A stretch of DNA of 41,806 bases from Geobacteraceae bacterium (GCA_007125165.1 SLDV01000058.1:1-41806), one strand, 5' to 3'; shown: positions 1 through 8,572, counted from the stretch's first letter. Notes: generated by a model from the letters alone, not told the origin. A program made the numbers and translations.

Positions 1-266
1 CCCGCACAAACCTCAACAACATCTCACGTCAATACGAGCAACTGCGTGAAAGCTCTGCCGATGTCATCCAACTTTACGAGGACAACCAGCTCCTCGAAGA
101 ACAGAACCAACGACTCAGCCGCGAGGTTGAAGTACTGCGCGAAGAAAATATCAGCTTTCATCGCACTAACATGATTCAGTGGTTTCTCGCCGGAGCCGCG
201 GTCTTTTTCGGTGGTTGGCTGATCGGAAAAATCTCGCGGCAAAAATCTCGCAGTTTTTCTCGTTGA
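1..266 (+). CDS. C-terminal part of an SH3/coiled-coil membrane protein (YgiM/TIGR04211-like), truncated by the window edge
   Basis: An open frame runs in from the left edge (first full codon at 3) and stops with TGA at 264-266. It shows 87 residues. The first ~55 are a charged coiled coil rich in Glu, Gln, Arg and Leu heptads. One hydrophobic span follows (visible residues about 58-77, with AGAAVFFGGWLIGK), then a short basic tail. Coiled coil, single C-terminal membrane anchor and basic end match the end of the TIGR04211 proteins, which carry an N-terminal signal peptide and SH3 domain. That N-terminal half is outside the window, so the family call is inference. The reading frame itself is clear. 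The tail codons hold a short direct repeat (aaaaatctcgc twice, about 227-251). Confidence 0.7.
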   Translation, partial: RTNLNNISRQYEQLRESSADVIQLYEDNQLLEEQNQRLSREVEVLREENISFHRTNMIQWFLAGAAVFFGGWLIGKISRQKSRSFSR

Positions 267-359
267 TTTTCACTTGTTCTGTCAATTCTCGCGCGAGCTG
301 ACCATGGTTGGTTCGCGCTGCGCTATGACTTCCGAAAAAAATATTTTGAAATTCTAATA

Positions 360-388
360 TTGTGTTTTTTCCTTGATTTATCTGATAA
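360..388 (+). promoter_or_regulatory. possible promoter of the HipA/YjjJ-family gene
   Basis: The stretch before the gene is very AT-rich. A TTGTGT (360-365) and a TGATAA (383-388) are spaced by 17 bases. Both hexamers match only loosely, so this is a weak call. Confidence 0.25.
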
Positions 389-433
389 AATAAGTATCTT
401 TGCATCCATCTTTTTATTCAAAAGAGGGCTCTG

Positions 434-1780
434 ATGCAAACCAAACAACAGCAGTTACGCCAACTTCTGGCTGACCGGGTTATGACCGCCCGTGAGCTGA
501 CTCGTGAACTCGGTATCAGCCAACCAACCCTGTCTCGCCTGATTAACAGCATGCCGCATGACATTGTTGTCATGGGCAAAGGACGAGCAACATGTTACGG
601 CCTGCCCCAGAAGGGTGGTCAAGAGCAGGTACGAATTCCGGTTTACAGCATTGATGCCAAAGGGGACGTGCATAAATTTGGTCAACTCACTCCTTTACTG
701 GGAGGTCAATACTGGTGGCAGTCTGTCTCATCAGCGGGAGAACTGTTCCATTATCTACCCTGGCCTCTGCAAGACCTGCTGATTAACGGTTACAGCGCCC
801 GCGCTTTTGCCCATCGCTATGGAGATCAACTGAAACTGTCGCCGCGCCTCACCGATTGGACAGAAGAAAACATGCTCTTCGCCACAAGTCGTCGCGGCGA
901 AGATCGCCCCGGCAATCTGATTATCGGCGATGAATCTCTGGCACGCTATTTTGATTTGGTGCAAGACCCGCTGGAATTGATTGAACTGAATGCACGCACT
1001 ACTGAATACCCTCAACTGGCGGCCAGAACCCTGTCCAGAGAAATCAGCCCGGCCCAACTCAGCGGAGAACAGCCGAAATTTTCGGCATGCCTTAACGAGC
1101 GCGGTTCCCCCTGTCAGATGCTGGTCAAATTTTCTCCGGCAGTAGACAGTAAAGAGGCCAGACGCTATGCCGACCTGCTCATCTGTGAGCATCTGGCGCT
1201 GGAGACGATCCGTATGGCCGGCCACAATTCTGCGCGGTCGCGGCTGGTCATGACCGGTAACCAGACTTTTTTATGCATCAAGCGTTTCGATCGCCGCGGT
1301 GCCTTCGGACGCTTACCGGTTATCTCTTTACGAGCCCTCCATGCCCGCATCCAGGCGCCCTGTGATGACTGGGTATCTGCCGCCGGAAGGTTGCTTAAAG
1401 AAGGGCTGATTCGGCCTGATGATGCAAAAAAATTGTGCTGGCTGGCATTGTTCAGTGACATGATCGGCAACTCCAATCAACATTTTGGCAACATCTCCTT
1501 TTTACCCCATGGCAAAAACACTTACCTTTTGGCACCGGCCTACGGTATTCGTCCCACCATCTACGAGCCCGTTGCCGGTGAAATTCCTGCTCGCCTGTTC
1601 ACCCCACCACCGCTGCGCAAAGAAGCTGGCACGGAGCTGGCTGATGCTCGTCAGGCGGCCATGCTGTTTTGGAAAAGTGCTGCCATCGATGAGCGGATTT
1701 CTGCAGGATTTCGACAAATATGTTTTGAAAATTGCGAAATGTTGCAAATGCAGGAGCAGGGACCAAAACTTCACATCTAG
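434..1780 (+). CDS. yjjJ: HipA-family (YjjJ/HipH-like) protein with N-terminal winged helix; catalytic aspartates missing
   Basis: 448 residues, close to the usual YjjJ length, with start supported by AAAGAGGG (421-428) ahead of ATG. Residues ~1-55 form a winged-helix DNA-binding domain (ELGISQPTLSRL helix pair). The rest is a HipA Ser/Thr-kinase fold. ATP-binding features are visible: the glycine loop LSGEQPKF (209-216) and a Lys in MLVKF (K232). The kinase signature is altered. The catalytic-loop Asp expected in a D-x-H-x-x-N motif is Asn (SNQHFGN, N348). The metal-binding Asp expected in the later YD motif is Gly (AYG, G371). The two positions are 23 residues apart, the same spacing as D309 and D332 of E. 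coli HipA. No hipB-like antitoxin gene adjoins. It is therefore probably a pseudokinase or DNA-binding regulator; E. coli YjjJ/HipH has been described as a toxin. The fold is sure, the loss of activity is inference. Confidence 0.85.
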   Translation: MQTKQQQLRQLLADRVMTARELTRELGISQPTLSRLINSMPHDIVVMGKGRATCYGLPQKGGQEQVRIPVYSIDAKGDVHKFGQLTPLLGGQYWWQSVSSAGELFHYLPWPLQDLLINGYSARAFAHRYGDQLKLSPRLTDWTEENMLFATSRRGEDRPGNLIIGDESLARYFDLVQDPLELIELNARTTEYPQLAARTLSREISPAQLSGEQPKFSACLNERGSPCQMLVKFSPAVDSKEARRYADLLICEHLALETIRMAGHNSARSRLVMTGNQTFLCIKRFDRRGAFGRLPVISLRALHARIQAPCDDWVSAAGRLLKEGLIRPDDAKKLCWLALFSDMIGNSNQHFGNISFLPHGKNTYLLAPAYGIRPTIYEPVAGEIPARLFTPPPLRKEAGTELADARQAAMLFWKSAAIDERISAGFRQICFENCEMLQMQEQGPKLHI

Positions 1781-1839
1781 CACTCCATAACTTAAACAAT
1801 ATCCGTTATACACAGGACCTTGGCGTGTCAACAAGGCAT

Positions 1840-1875
1840 ATCAACGCTATCTGACCATAGGAAATCAGCGTTGAT
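1840..1875. repeat. imperfect inverted repeat downstream of the HipA-family gene
   Basis: Arms atcaacgct (1840-1848) and agcgttgat (1867-1875) pair over nine bases around an 18-base loop that can partly pair itself (ctat/atag). No T-run follows, so a terminator is not convincing. It could equally be a regulatory site in the 245-base gap before the HDOD gene. Nothing else recognisable lies in that gap. Confidence 0.3.
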
Positions 1876-2055
1876 CGTAACGCCGTTGTCGCGTCAAATG
1901 GCAAATATGATGCGATACATTAAGGGCTACAGAGCACTATGCTAATGTAATCTCATAAAAACCGCTTAACAACTAGCGCAAATAATGGTATCTTTCTCCT
2001 GTACCCCTGTGGCAGTTACCATGAAATGGATATTGCGCTAACCGGACACCCGACA

Positions 2056-3291
2056 ATGAGCGACAGATCAAAAATTCTTTTTGTTGATGAGGATATTGCG
2101 GTCCTCAATGCACTTCAGAGCCTGATGCGTGACGAAGACTGGGAGTGTCGTTTTGCCGACAATGGCAGTGAGGCCCTTGCCCTCATGGCACAGGAACCGG
2201 CGGAGTTGATCGTCAGCGCCGCAGTGATGACAGAAATGGACGGCATTAATCTGCTGACCGACATTCGACGATTACATCCGTCAACCATTCGCATTTTTCT
2301 CACCGACCATTTCCACCATGATGCTGTCGTACGCGCCCTTGCCGAAGGACACACCCAGCAGATTATTCAGAAACCCTGGATTGATCTTGAACTTAAAGAA
2401 ATTCTTCGCAGCGCTCTGCGTCAGGCGACTTATCAGCGCAAACAGAGCCCAGAACTGCAGGAGTTGATCAATTCCCTCCCGCTTTTGCCAACCCTGCCGG
2501 AGACCTACGGCCAGGTACGTGCCTGCATCAGCGATGATGAAATTGATATCGAAAGAATGGCCGAAGCAATCAGTCAAGACGTAAGTCTGTCGACGACCCT
2601 GCTTCACTGGGGCAATTCAGCCCTCTTTGGTCAGCGCTTTCTGGTTGATACAATCAAAAAAGCGATCATCGTTCTGGGTACCGATATTGTAGAAAATCTG
2701 GTTTTGTCCGAGGCGGCATTTCGTGCAGTCAAGACCAATACCCGCAACATTTCCGGATTAGACATCAATCTTTTCAAGGAACACTCCATTGCGACGGCCA
2801 CCATTGCTCGCCTGCTGATCAAATTTATCCACAGCAACAATGTCGCCATGCAGGATCGCGCCTTTATTGCCGGACTGTTACATGACATGGGTAAACTTTT
2901 TCTGGCCAACTACCTGCCCGAACAGTTTCAGCGGGCCATCGATCTGGCCAGCCAGAACCAGATTTCCCTGTCGGCAGCAGAACAGAGCATTTACCAGACT
3001 GATCATGCCCAATTGGGTGCCATGCTGGCAGAATGGTGGAGCCTGCCACCGTTTCTGGTGGAAGCCATCCGCTCGCACCACCAGGCCCGCACCACACCTG
3101 TCGAGGCAGAGGTAAACGCAGCAACTTATGTAGCCAATTATTTAGCCTGTCAATTTTCCTTCGCCTCTCATATCGGGCAACATGACATGGAAATTGATCC
3201 AGGCTATCTCGAACTCTTCCATCTCAACGAAGAAACCATTGATGTTCTTAAGTCAAAAACCCTGTCGATCATTTCTGCCCTGCCTATCTGA
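2056..3291 (+). CDS. response-regulator-like protein: degenerate receiver domain plus HDOD domain
   Basis: The frame is open from an ATG at 2026, but MSDRSK at 2056 begins right before the receiver fold and is the likelier start (411 residues). Neither has a clear ribosome site. Residues ~5-120 are a receiver domain with the acidic pair (FVDED), the switch Thr (IFLTDH) and the Lys (QKPW). Where the phosphoacceptor Asp should stand (SDxxMP) the sequence reads SAAVMT, so Asp is Ala and the Pro is Thr. From ~140 to 330 there is an HDOD domain (LPLLPTLP start, SQDVSLSTTLL, GLLHDMGKL). HDOD proteins usually act in signalling rather than catalysis. With no phosphorylation site, control probably comes from binding a partner or from expression. 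The gene stands alone. Confidence 0.88.
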   Translation: MSDRSKILFVDEDIAVLNALQSLMRDEDWECRFADNGSEALALMAQEPAELIVSAAVMTEMDGINLLTDIRRLHPSTIRIFLTDHFHHDAVVRALAEGHTQQIIQKPWIDLELKEILRSALRQATYQRKQSPELQELINSLPLLPTLPETYGQVRACISDDEIDIERMAEAISQDVSLSTTLLHWGNSALFGQRFLVDTIKKAIIVLGTDIVENLVLSEAAFRAVKTNTRNISGLDINLFKEHSIATATIARLLIKFIHSNNVAMQDRAFIAGLLHDMGKLFLANYLPEQFQRAIDLASQNQISLSAAEQSIYQTDHAQLGAMLAEWWSLPPFLVEAIRSHHQARTTPVEAEVNAATYVANYLACQFSFASHIGQHDMEIDPGYLELFHLNEETIDVLKSKTLSIISALPI

Positions 3292-3450
3292 TGTCTTAAA
3301 ATTGCTTCTGCGCTACCTCCAACCTTTTTAGTCACTTTGACTTTTTCCTTTCGCTTCCGGCATAGTAAAAGCCAACCTACAGGTCACCTTCTATCAACGA
3401 CGTCCGACATCGCGACAGGCCTGATATAACCCCGGGATAAAGACAAAAGC

Positions 3451-4512
3451 ATGAATATCGAACAGATGAAAATTGTATTGAAGGAACTTCTCATCACGAC
3501 TGACCTTACGCCTTGCATTGTCGGGCACCGTGGGGTTGGCAAAACTGCCGGAATTATACAAGTTTGCAATGACATTGAGCGCCGTTACATTCCCCTGCGT
3601 CTGGGACAGATGGAGGTTGGTGATCTGGTCGGGATCCCCTACCGGATCGAGGATACAATGTACTGGTCACGACCCTCATGGTGGCCGGCTGACACCGCCC
3701 CCCCCGCGGTCGTGCATTGCGATGAGCTCAATCGGGCCCAACAGGAAGACACACTGCAGGCCATATTCCAGTTTGTTGAGCCACCGGCGCAAGGGCAACA
3801 GCGTGCCCTCCACACCCATAAACTCGCCCCTCAACACCGGGTTGTGGTTGCTATCAATCCTCCTGATGGCAGCTATCAGGTCACACCTCTGGATCGGGCT
3901 CTGCTTGACCGGATGGTGGTTATTCAGGTGGAGTCCGATGCTGAATGCTGGAGTCGTTATGCCCGACAGGCTGATTTCGATCTTTCTGTACGGCAATTTG
4001 TCGGCACTCATCAACAGTTGCTGTCTCTGAACTGCGCCGGCTTTGACATGCAGGTAGAACCTTCGGAGCGTGCCTGGGAAATGGTCAGCATTCTACGCCG
4101 CAACTGCCGCTTTCCAAAAGAGCTGGAGATGGAAGTTTACAGCGGCGTCATCGGCAAGGAGGCTGCCGTTGCCTTTCTCCAATGGTGCAGCGAACAGCGT
4201 CTGCGGCCTTTGAGTGCGGATGACATTTTAAAGCGCTGGCATGAGGTTGCACAGCAGGCAGAACAACAGCGCGACGATATCCAGGCAGCAACGATCAGCG
4301 ACTTGACATCCCGGCTTCAGCAGGAGCCTGATCTGAGCGAATCAGAACAGGACTATCTGGTTTCCTATATCGATATCCTGCCGCGTGATATGCGCTTCGG
4401 CATGGTCAAAACCCTGCTGAGAGTTCCGCCAATTGCAGCCATTCTGTGCCAGGACAAGTATGACGCTTCGATTCTTGATACCATTCGCAACATCAGCGAA
4501 GACGCTAATTGA
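3451..4512 (+). CDS. MoxR-type AAA+ ATPase
   Basis: 353 residues. Walker A is GHRGVGKT (25-32), Walker B is VVHCDE (87-92), and a sensor-like strand VVVAINPP begins near 131. An Arg-containing segment ALLDRMVVIQV follows, as in MoxR proteins. These ATPases act as chaperones that work with a von Willebrand factor A (VWA) partner, often to mature metal enzymes or remodel complexes. The next gene, three bases downstream, is such a VWA protein, so the two very likely form a working pair. The target is unknown. The family call is firm; any specific client is not visible, since no obvious metalloenzyme gene adjoins. The 159-base gap upstream holds nothing recognisable. Confidence 0.92.
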   Translation: MNIEQMKIVLKELLITTDLTPCIVGHRGVGKTAGIIQVCNDIERRYIPLRLGQMEVGDLVGIPYRIEDTMYWSRPSWWPADTAPPAVVHCDELNRAQQEDTLQAIFQFVEPPAQGQQRALHTHKLAPQHRVVVAINPPDGSYQVTPLDRALLDRMVVIQVESDAECWSRYARQADFDLSVRQFVGTHQQLLSLNCAGFDMQVEPSERAWEMVSILRRNCRFPKELEMEVYSGVIGKEAAVAFLQWCSEQRLRPLSADDILKRWHEVAQQAEQQRDDIQAATISDLTSRLQQEPDLSESEQDYLVSYIDILPRDMRFGMVKTLLRVPPIAAILCQDKYDASILDTIRNISEDAN

Positions 4513-4515
4513 CCC

Positions 4516-5709
4516 ATGCGTCTGCTTGAAAGAACCATTATCAGATTACTGAAAAACCGGCCTTTTTATGGCCAGTTTTTGCTGCAGTTTAGACGCCGTG
4601 CTTATCAGGGGCCGAAAGCTGTCGCCGTCACCCTGAGCGATGCCATACCTACCCTGATGGTTGCGGAACAAAGGTTTGCTCTTTTTTCAGCCCTGGAACA
4701 GCAAGCTCTCCTGGAGCATCTGGTCAAGCACATTCTTCATCTGCATCCATGCCGCCGCAAAGAGCGTGATCCCAAGCTCTGGGATCTGGCATGTGACCTG
4801 GCGATCAATCCCGGCATCGAACACCTGCCGGCTGAAGCACCTCGTCCTGAGCGGCTCAAGCTCCCTGTGGGGCTGGCCGCGGAAGAGTATTACAGACAGC
4901 TCCTGCTCATCCCGCAACTCGGCAACCAATCCGGCTTCGGCCATGGTGACAACCAGGCAGATCAACAGGGTACTGATAAAAGTGACAGCGATTCTTCCAA
5001 ACCGGACCTGCGCCACACACAACCCATTGATGACCATCAGCACTGGCAGGAAGCAGACCGCACCCCGGCCCCCCTGAGCGAACAAGTCGTCCGCCAGATG
5101 GTACAATCTGCCTGGCAAAAAGACGGCGATGAAAGCGATGGCGAACTACACCAAATTATCCGTTCCTATCTGGCTCCACCGACAATCCCGTGGCAGCAGA
5201 TTCTGCGTCAATTTGTCGGTACCGCCGGTCGGGTTGGTCGAACCACGACCTGGAAGCGGGCTCATCGTCGTTTTGGCCAGTCAACACCGGGAATCCGCAA
5301 ACAGCAGTATCTCAACCTGGTGGTTGGAATCGATGTCAGTGACTCTACTGATACCCGGTCCCTGCGCGAAATTTTTGCGCGGGAACTAGTGCAGATTGCG
5401 CGATCACGTAACAGCAGAATCACTGCTCTTTATGCCGGCAGTCGTATTCAACAAATTTCCTGCTTCTGCGGCAATCCCGGTGTCGTTGATGTATTTCGCG
5501 GCGGAGGATTCACTGATCTGCGCCCCGTGTTTGATTATGCCCGGAAAATGCAGCCCCGTCCCGCAGCCATTATCTATCTAACCGATGGTTACGGCCCGGC
5601 CCCGGAAGCCTCAGACATCCCAACCTTATGGGTTTTGTCAGCAGATGGCGAAAAGCCGGTTGAATGGGGGCTGGAATTGCGACTTGACGACCTGATGGAG
5701 GCACCATGA
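4516..5709 (+). CDS. DUF2201-type VWA protein, partner of the MoxR ATPase
   Basis: 397 residues. The N-terminal ~150 resemble the putative metallopeptidase domain of DUF2201 proteins (segment RDPKLWDLACDLAINPGI and AAEEYY). The middle (~150-200) is polar and probably disordered. The C-terminal third is VWA-like. It has an intact metal-ion-dependent adhesion motif D-x-S-x-S (D273, S275, S277) and a later LTDGYG. Where this family usually shows HExxH, the sequence reads HLVKH (68-72), so the catalytic Glu position is Leu and protease activity is doubtful. That alignment is from memory and needs checking. The start is three bases after the ATPase stop and the end overlaps the next gene by four bases (ATGA), so the three are co-translated. 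Confidence 0.85.
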   Translation: MRLLERTIIRLLKNRPFYGQFLLQFRRRAYQGPKAVAVTLSDAIPTLMVAEQRFALFSALEQQALLEHLVKHILHLHPCRRKERDPKLWDLACDLAINPGIEHLPAEAPRPERLKLPVGLAAEEYYRQLLLIPQLGNQSGFGHGDNQADQQGTDKSDSDSSKPDLRHTQPIDDHQHWQEADRTPAPLSEQVVRQMVQSAWQKDGDESDGELHQIIRSYLAPPTIPWQQILRQFVGTAGRVGRTTTWKRAHRRFGQSTPGIRKQQYLNLVVGIDVSDSTDTRSLREIFARELVQIARSRNSRITALYAGSRIQQISCFCGNPGVVDVFRGGGFTDLRPVFDYARKMQPRPAAIIYLTDGYGPAPEASDIPTLWVLSADGEKPVEWGLELRLDDLMEAP

Positions 5710-6116
5710 ACTGCAGCCACCCCGCTCCCATGTCTGAAGAATCTGTGGTATCAATACTGCAAGCCGCCGGAGCGCGTGTCAGAGGACGCCCCGGACGCAG
5801 TGATCATTATGGTTCTCCTCGAGACTTCTCGTTTGAAGTCCGGGCGGTTTTTGCCAACGATCTCGGTCTGCAGATAACCGCCCGACAATACAACTACCGT
5901 GACCCGTGGGAGACCACCGGAAGAGTCAATGATCTGGTCGATGTGTCATTGCTGTTTCAAGGCAACTACAGCGAGTTACCCAAAGGCTATGGTTACTTCC
6001 AGGGCACGGATACGGAAGAAAACCTGAATTCAGATCAACTCAAAGAACTCATTGAAGCTGTTACCAAAATCAACCCCAAACTTTTTACTCTGCAGAATCT
6101 GACTGGAGACCTATAG
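5706..6116 (+). CDS. small unknown protein of the MoxR/VWA operon
   Basis: 136 residues, starting with an ATGA overlap with the VWA gene, which supports translation. A second Met at residue 9 could be the true start. I do not recognise a family. There is no signal peptide, membrane span or cysteine cluster (one Cys, near the start). The middle looks like a beta-rich soluble domain with many aromatic residues (DFSFEVRAVF, RQYNYRDPW, GYGYFQG). The last ~30 residues look helical. The tight link with a MoxR ATPase and a VWA protein suggests a substrate, adaptor or third subunit of that machine. The function is unknown. Confidence 0.75.
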   Translation: MNCSHPAPMSEESVVSILQAAGARVRGRPGRSDHYGSPRDFSFEVRAVFANDLGLQITARQYNYRDPWETTGRVNDLVDVSLLFQGNYSELPKGYGYFQGTDTEENLNSDQLKELIEAVTKINPKLFTLQNLTGDL

Positions 6117-6169
6117 AAATCTGTGGCATTAATAACTTCAGTTCGCAAAAAGGTCATAAACCATCACAC

Positions 6170-6194
6170 AAGAGCCTTTTTTAGATGCTCTTTT
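6170..6194 (+). terminator. possible terminator after the MoxR/VWA operon
   Basis: A short stem aagagc (6170-6175) pairs with gctctt (6187-6192) around an 11-base T-rich loop and ends in four T. The stem is only six pairs, so confidence is low. Confidence 0.35.
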
Positions 6195-6255
6195 CATCCA
6201 CATAATGTTATAAAAGAAAAATATCATGAGGCTTTTCATATAAAGGCTTGATTCA

Positions 6256-8448
6256 ATGGGGCGACAGAAAAACCCTCTCATTCTTACAATTGACGACGAA
6301 GAACATATCCGCAGCAGCTTCAGGCTCTACCTTGAAGATCACGACTTCGATGTTGTCGAAGCCGGAAATGGGCGCGAAGGGTTGGATGTTTTTTGGCGGC
6401 AACAGCCGGACCTGGTCCTGTGCGATCTGCGGATGCCGGAAATGGATGGGTTGGAGGTGCTGCAAACCATCAAGGCCGAGTCTCCGGATACTCCGATTGT
6501 CGTGGTGTCCGGAACTGGAATCATCGGTGATGCTATTGAGGCTATCCGCCGCGGAGCCTGGAACTACCTGCTTAAGCCTATTCAGGATATGTCTGTTCTG
6601 CTGCATGCCATTAATCAGGAGCTTGAGCGTGCCCGTCTGATCGTTGAAAATCGTGCCTACCAGGAACATCTGGAAGAAGAGGTGACACGTCGCACTGCTG
6701 CCCTGCAAAAAGCAATCAATGATCTGAACGAATCTCATCTCAAGCTACGCAAGAGTGAAGAGACATATCGCTCCATTTTTGAAAATCTGCAGGACGTCTA
6801 CCTGGAATTCGGCAGCAACGGCGTTATTCTTGAAGTCAGCCCTTCCATCTCACAGATTTCTGATTACAAACGCAACGAACTGATAGGAAGCACAATAGAA
6901 ACCCTTTTCCCCCTGACAGAAGAGCGTGATGATCTACACCAGGTTCTTGGCCTGAAAGGCCAGATCAAAGACTTTGAAATTCACCTGCTCGATAAAAAAG
7001 ACCAGAAAATTCCCTGTTCACTCAACGCCAGCTATCAAGGAAGTGAACCCCAAAAAACAGACAAAATATGTGCCACCCTGCGTGATATTACCGAGCGCAA
7101 GCAGGCGGAAGCACGAATCGAATATCTGGCCTATTATGATGCCTTGACAGAGCTTCCCAATCGCCGTCTGCTACTGAATCGGCTTGAACAGAATCTGTCC
7201 CGGGCACGCCGCTATGGTCACTATGGAGCGATGCTGTTTCTTGATCTGGATCGCTTCAAAAATATTAATGATTCTCTTGGCCACCCGATCGGCGATGACC
7301 TGCTCAAGGAGGTTGCCGAGCGCCTGATTATCGATATGCGCGCCGAAGACACGGTTTCACGCCTTGGAGGTGATGAATTTGTCGTGCTTCTGGCCGACCT
7401 TGGTGAAGATTCCGACAATGCGGTCGCAGCGGCACAGCAAAAAGCTGAAGTTATCAAAGAACGTCTTGCCAGTCCCTATGTTATCCGGGAAAATATTCTG
7501 CACATCACCCCCAGTATCGGGGTTGCCATGTTTCCGTCAACCGATGGTAGTTATGAATCGGGCAGCGATATTCTTCGTTACGCTGATACCGCCATGTACC
7601 GGGCAAAAGACGATGGCCGCGACACGATCCGTTTCTTTCTGCCAAGCATGCAGGCTGCTGCGGATCATCGCCTTGCCCTTGAAAAGGAGTTGCGCCACGC
7701 CCTGGAGCGCGATGAGTTGTCTCTGTTTTTCCAACCCCAGGTCGACAGTGCAGGAAATATTCTCGGGGCGGAAACGCTGATTCGCTGGATTCACCCAAGC
7801 AAGGGATTTATCTCTCCCGGAACCTTTATCCCTATTGCCGAAGCAAGTGGACTGATTCTTCCCATCGGCGAATGGGTGTTGCGCACAGCTTGTCAGCATC
7901 TGAAAAAATGGAATGATATGGGTCTGGGCCTGACCCATCTTGCTGTAAATGTCAGTCCCCGCCAGTTCCGACAACCCAACTTTATTGCCCAGGTTCATGA
8001 CATTATGCAGGAAACCGGGGTTGACCCGGGAATGCTCTGCCTTGAACTGACCGAAGGGATGGTCATTGATAATATTGTCGATACCATAGAAAAAATGCAG
8101 GGTTTGAAAAAGCTCGGCATTGAACTGTCTATCGATGATTTCGGCACCGGCTACTCCTCACTGGCCTACCTGAAAAGGATGCCCCTTGACATTCTTAAAA
8201 TCGATCAGTCTTTTGTGCGTGACATCCAAGACGATCTCAACGACGCTGCCATTGTATCCACCATCATCGCCATGGCTGAGCACCTTGACCTGAAGGTTAT
8301 TGCCGAAGGAGTGGAAACACACTTTGAACTCGATTTCCTCAAAGATAACGGATGCAGTATTTTCCAGGGATATCTATTCAGTCGACCCGTCCCCGACGAT
8401 CAGTTCATCAATCTGCTCAAAGCCGGCGTCTCCGTCCCTGCCAACTGA
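6256..8448 (+). CDS. REC-PAS-GGDEF-EAL protein for c-di-GMP turnover
   Basis: 730 residues, cytoplasmic, with no membrane span. Receiver at ~8-120 with phosphoacceptor D57 (CDLRMP) and KP intact. A coiled linker (~125-165) follows, then a PAS domain (~168-285, ending in RDITERKQAE), GGDEF (~290-455) and EAL (~470-720). The synthase motif GGDEF (371-375) and the inhibitory-site motif RAED (362-365) are both intact. The hydrolase motif reads ETL (E506) instead of EAL but keeps the Glu. DDFGTG (627-632) and IAEGVE are present, so both activities are possible. Phosphorylation of the receiver and a PAS ligand presumably set the balance. The kinase for this receiver is not adjacent. The ribosome site before the ATG is weak. 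Confidence 0.93.
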   Translation: MGRQKNPLILTIDDEEHIRSSFRLYLEDHDFDVVEAGNGREGLDVFWRQQPDLVLCDLRMPEMDGLEVLQTIKAESPDTPIVVVSGTGIIGDAIEAIRRGAWNYLLKPIQDMSVLLHAINQELERARLIVENRAYQEHLEEEVTRRTAALQKAINDLNESHLKLRKSEETYRSIFENLQDVYLEFGSNGVILEVSPSISQISDYKRNELIGSTIETLFPLTEERDDLHQVLGLKGQIKDFEIHLLDKKDQKIPCSLNASYQGSEPQKTDKICATLRDITERKQAEARIEYLAYYDALTELPNRRLLLNRLEQNLSRARRYGHYGAMLFLDLDRFKNINDSLGHPIGDDLLKEVAERLIIDMRAEDTVSRLGGDEFVVLLADLGEDSDNAVAAAQQKAEVIKERLASPYVIRENILHITPSIGVAMFPSTDGSYESGSDILRYADTAMYRAKDDGRDTIRFFLPSMQAAADHRLALEKELRHALERDELSLFFQPQVDSAGNILGAETLIRWIHPSKGFISPGTFIPIAEASGLILPIGEWVLRTACQHLKKWNDMGLGLTHLAVNVSPRQFRQPNFIAQVHDIMQETGVDPGMLCLELTEGMVIDNIVDTIEKMQGLKKLGIELSIDDFGTGYSSLAYLKRMPLDILKIDQSFVRDIQDDLNDAAIVSTIIAMAEHLDLKVIAEGVETHFELDFLKDNGCSIFQGYLFSRPVPDDQFINLLKAGVSVPAN

Positions 8449-8572
8449 CACAGATGAGACTTGCCAGCATTTGCCCGCCTTTATGTCATATTGTGGTAAT
8501 TCGAGCATCTGATATTTTTAAACAACACCTGCCTGTTGCTGCCGGCCGTCTGACTATTTACAGGAGATAAAA

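Noticed and set aside
434-1780. Complete hipBA toxin-antitoxin locus
   Set aside because: No hipB-like gene on either side, and the kinase lacks its catalytic aspartates.
1781-2055. Possible structured RNA in the gap before the HDOD gene
   Set aside because: Only one imperfect hairpin; no known riboswitch core and no tRNA-like cloverleaf was found.
2026-2055. Earlier start codon for the REC-HDOD protein
   Set aside because: The ten added residues are not part of the receiver fold and no ribosome site supports the earlier ATG; it cannot be fully ruled out.
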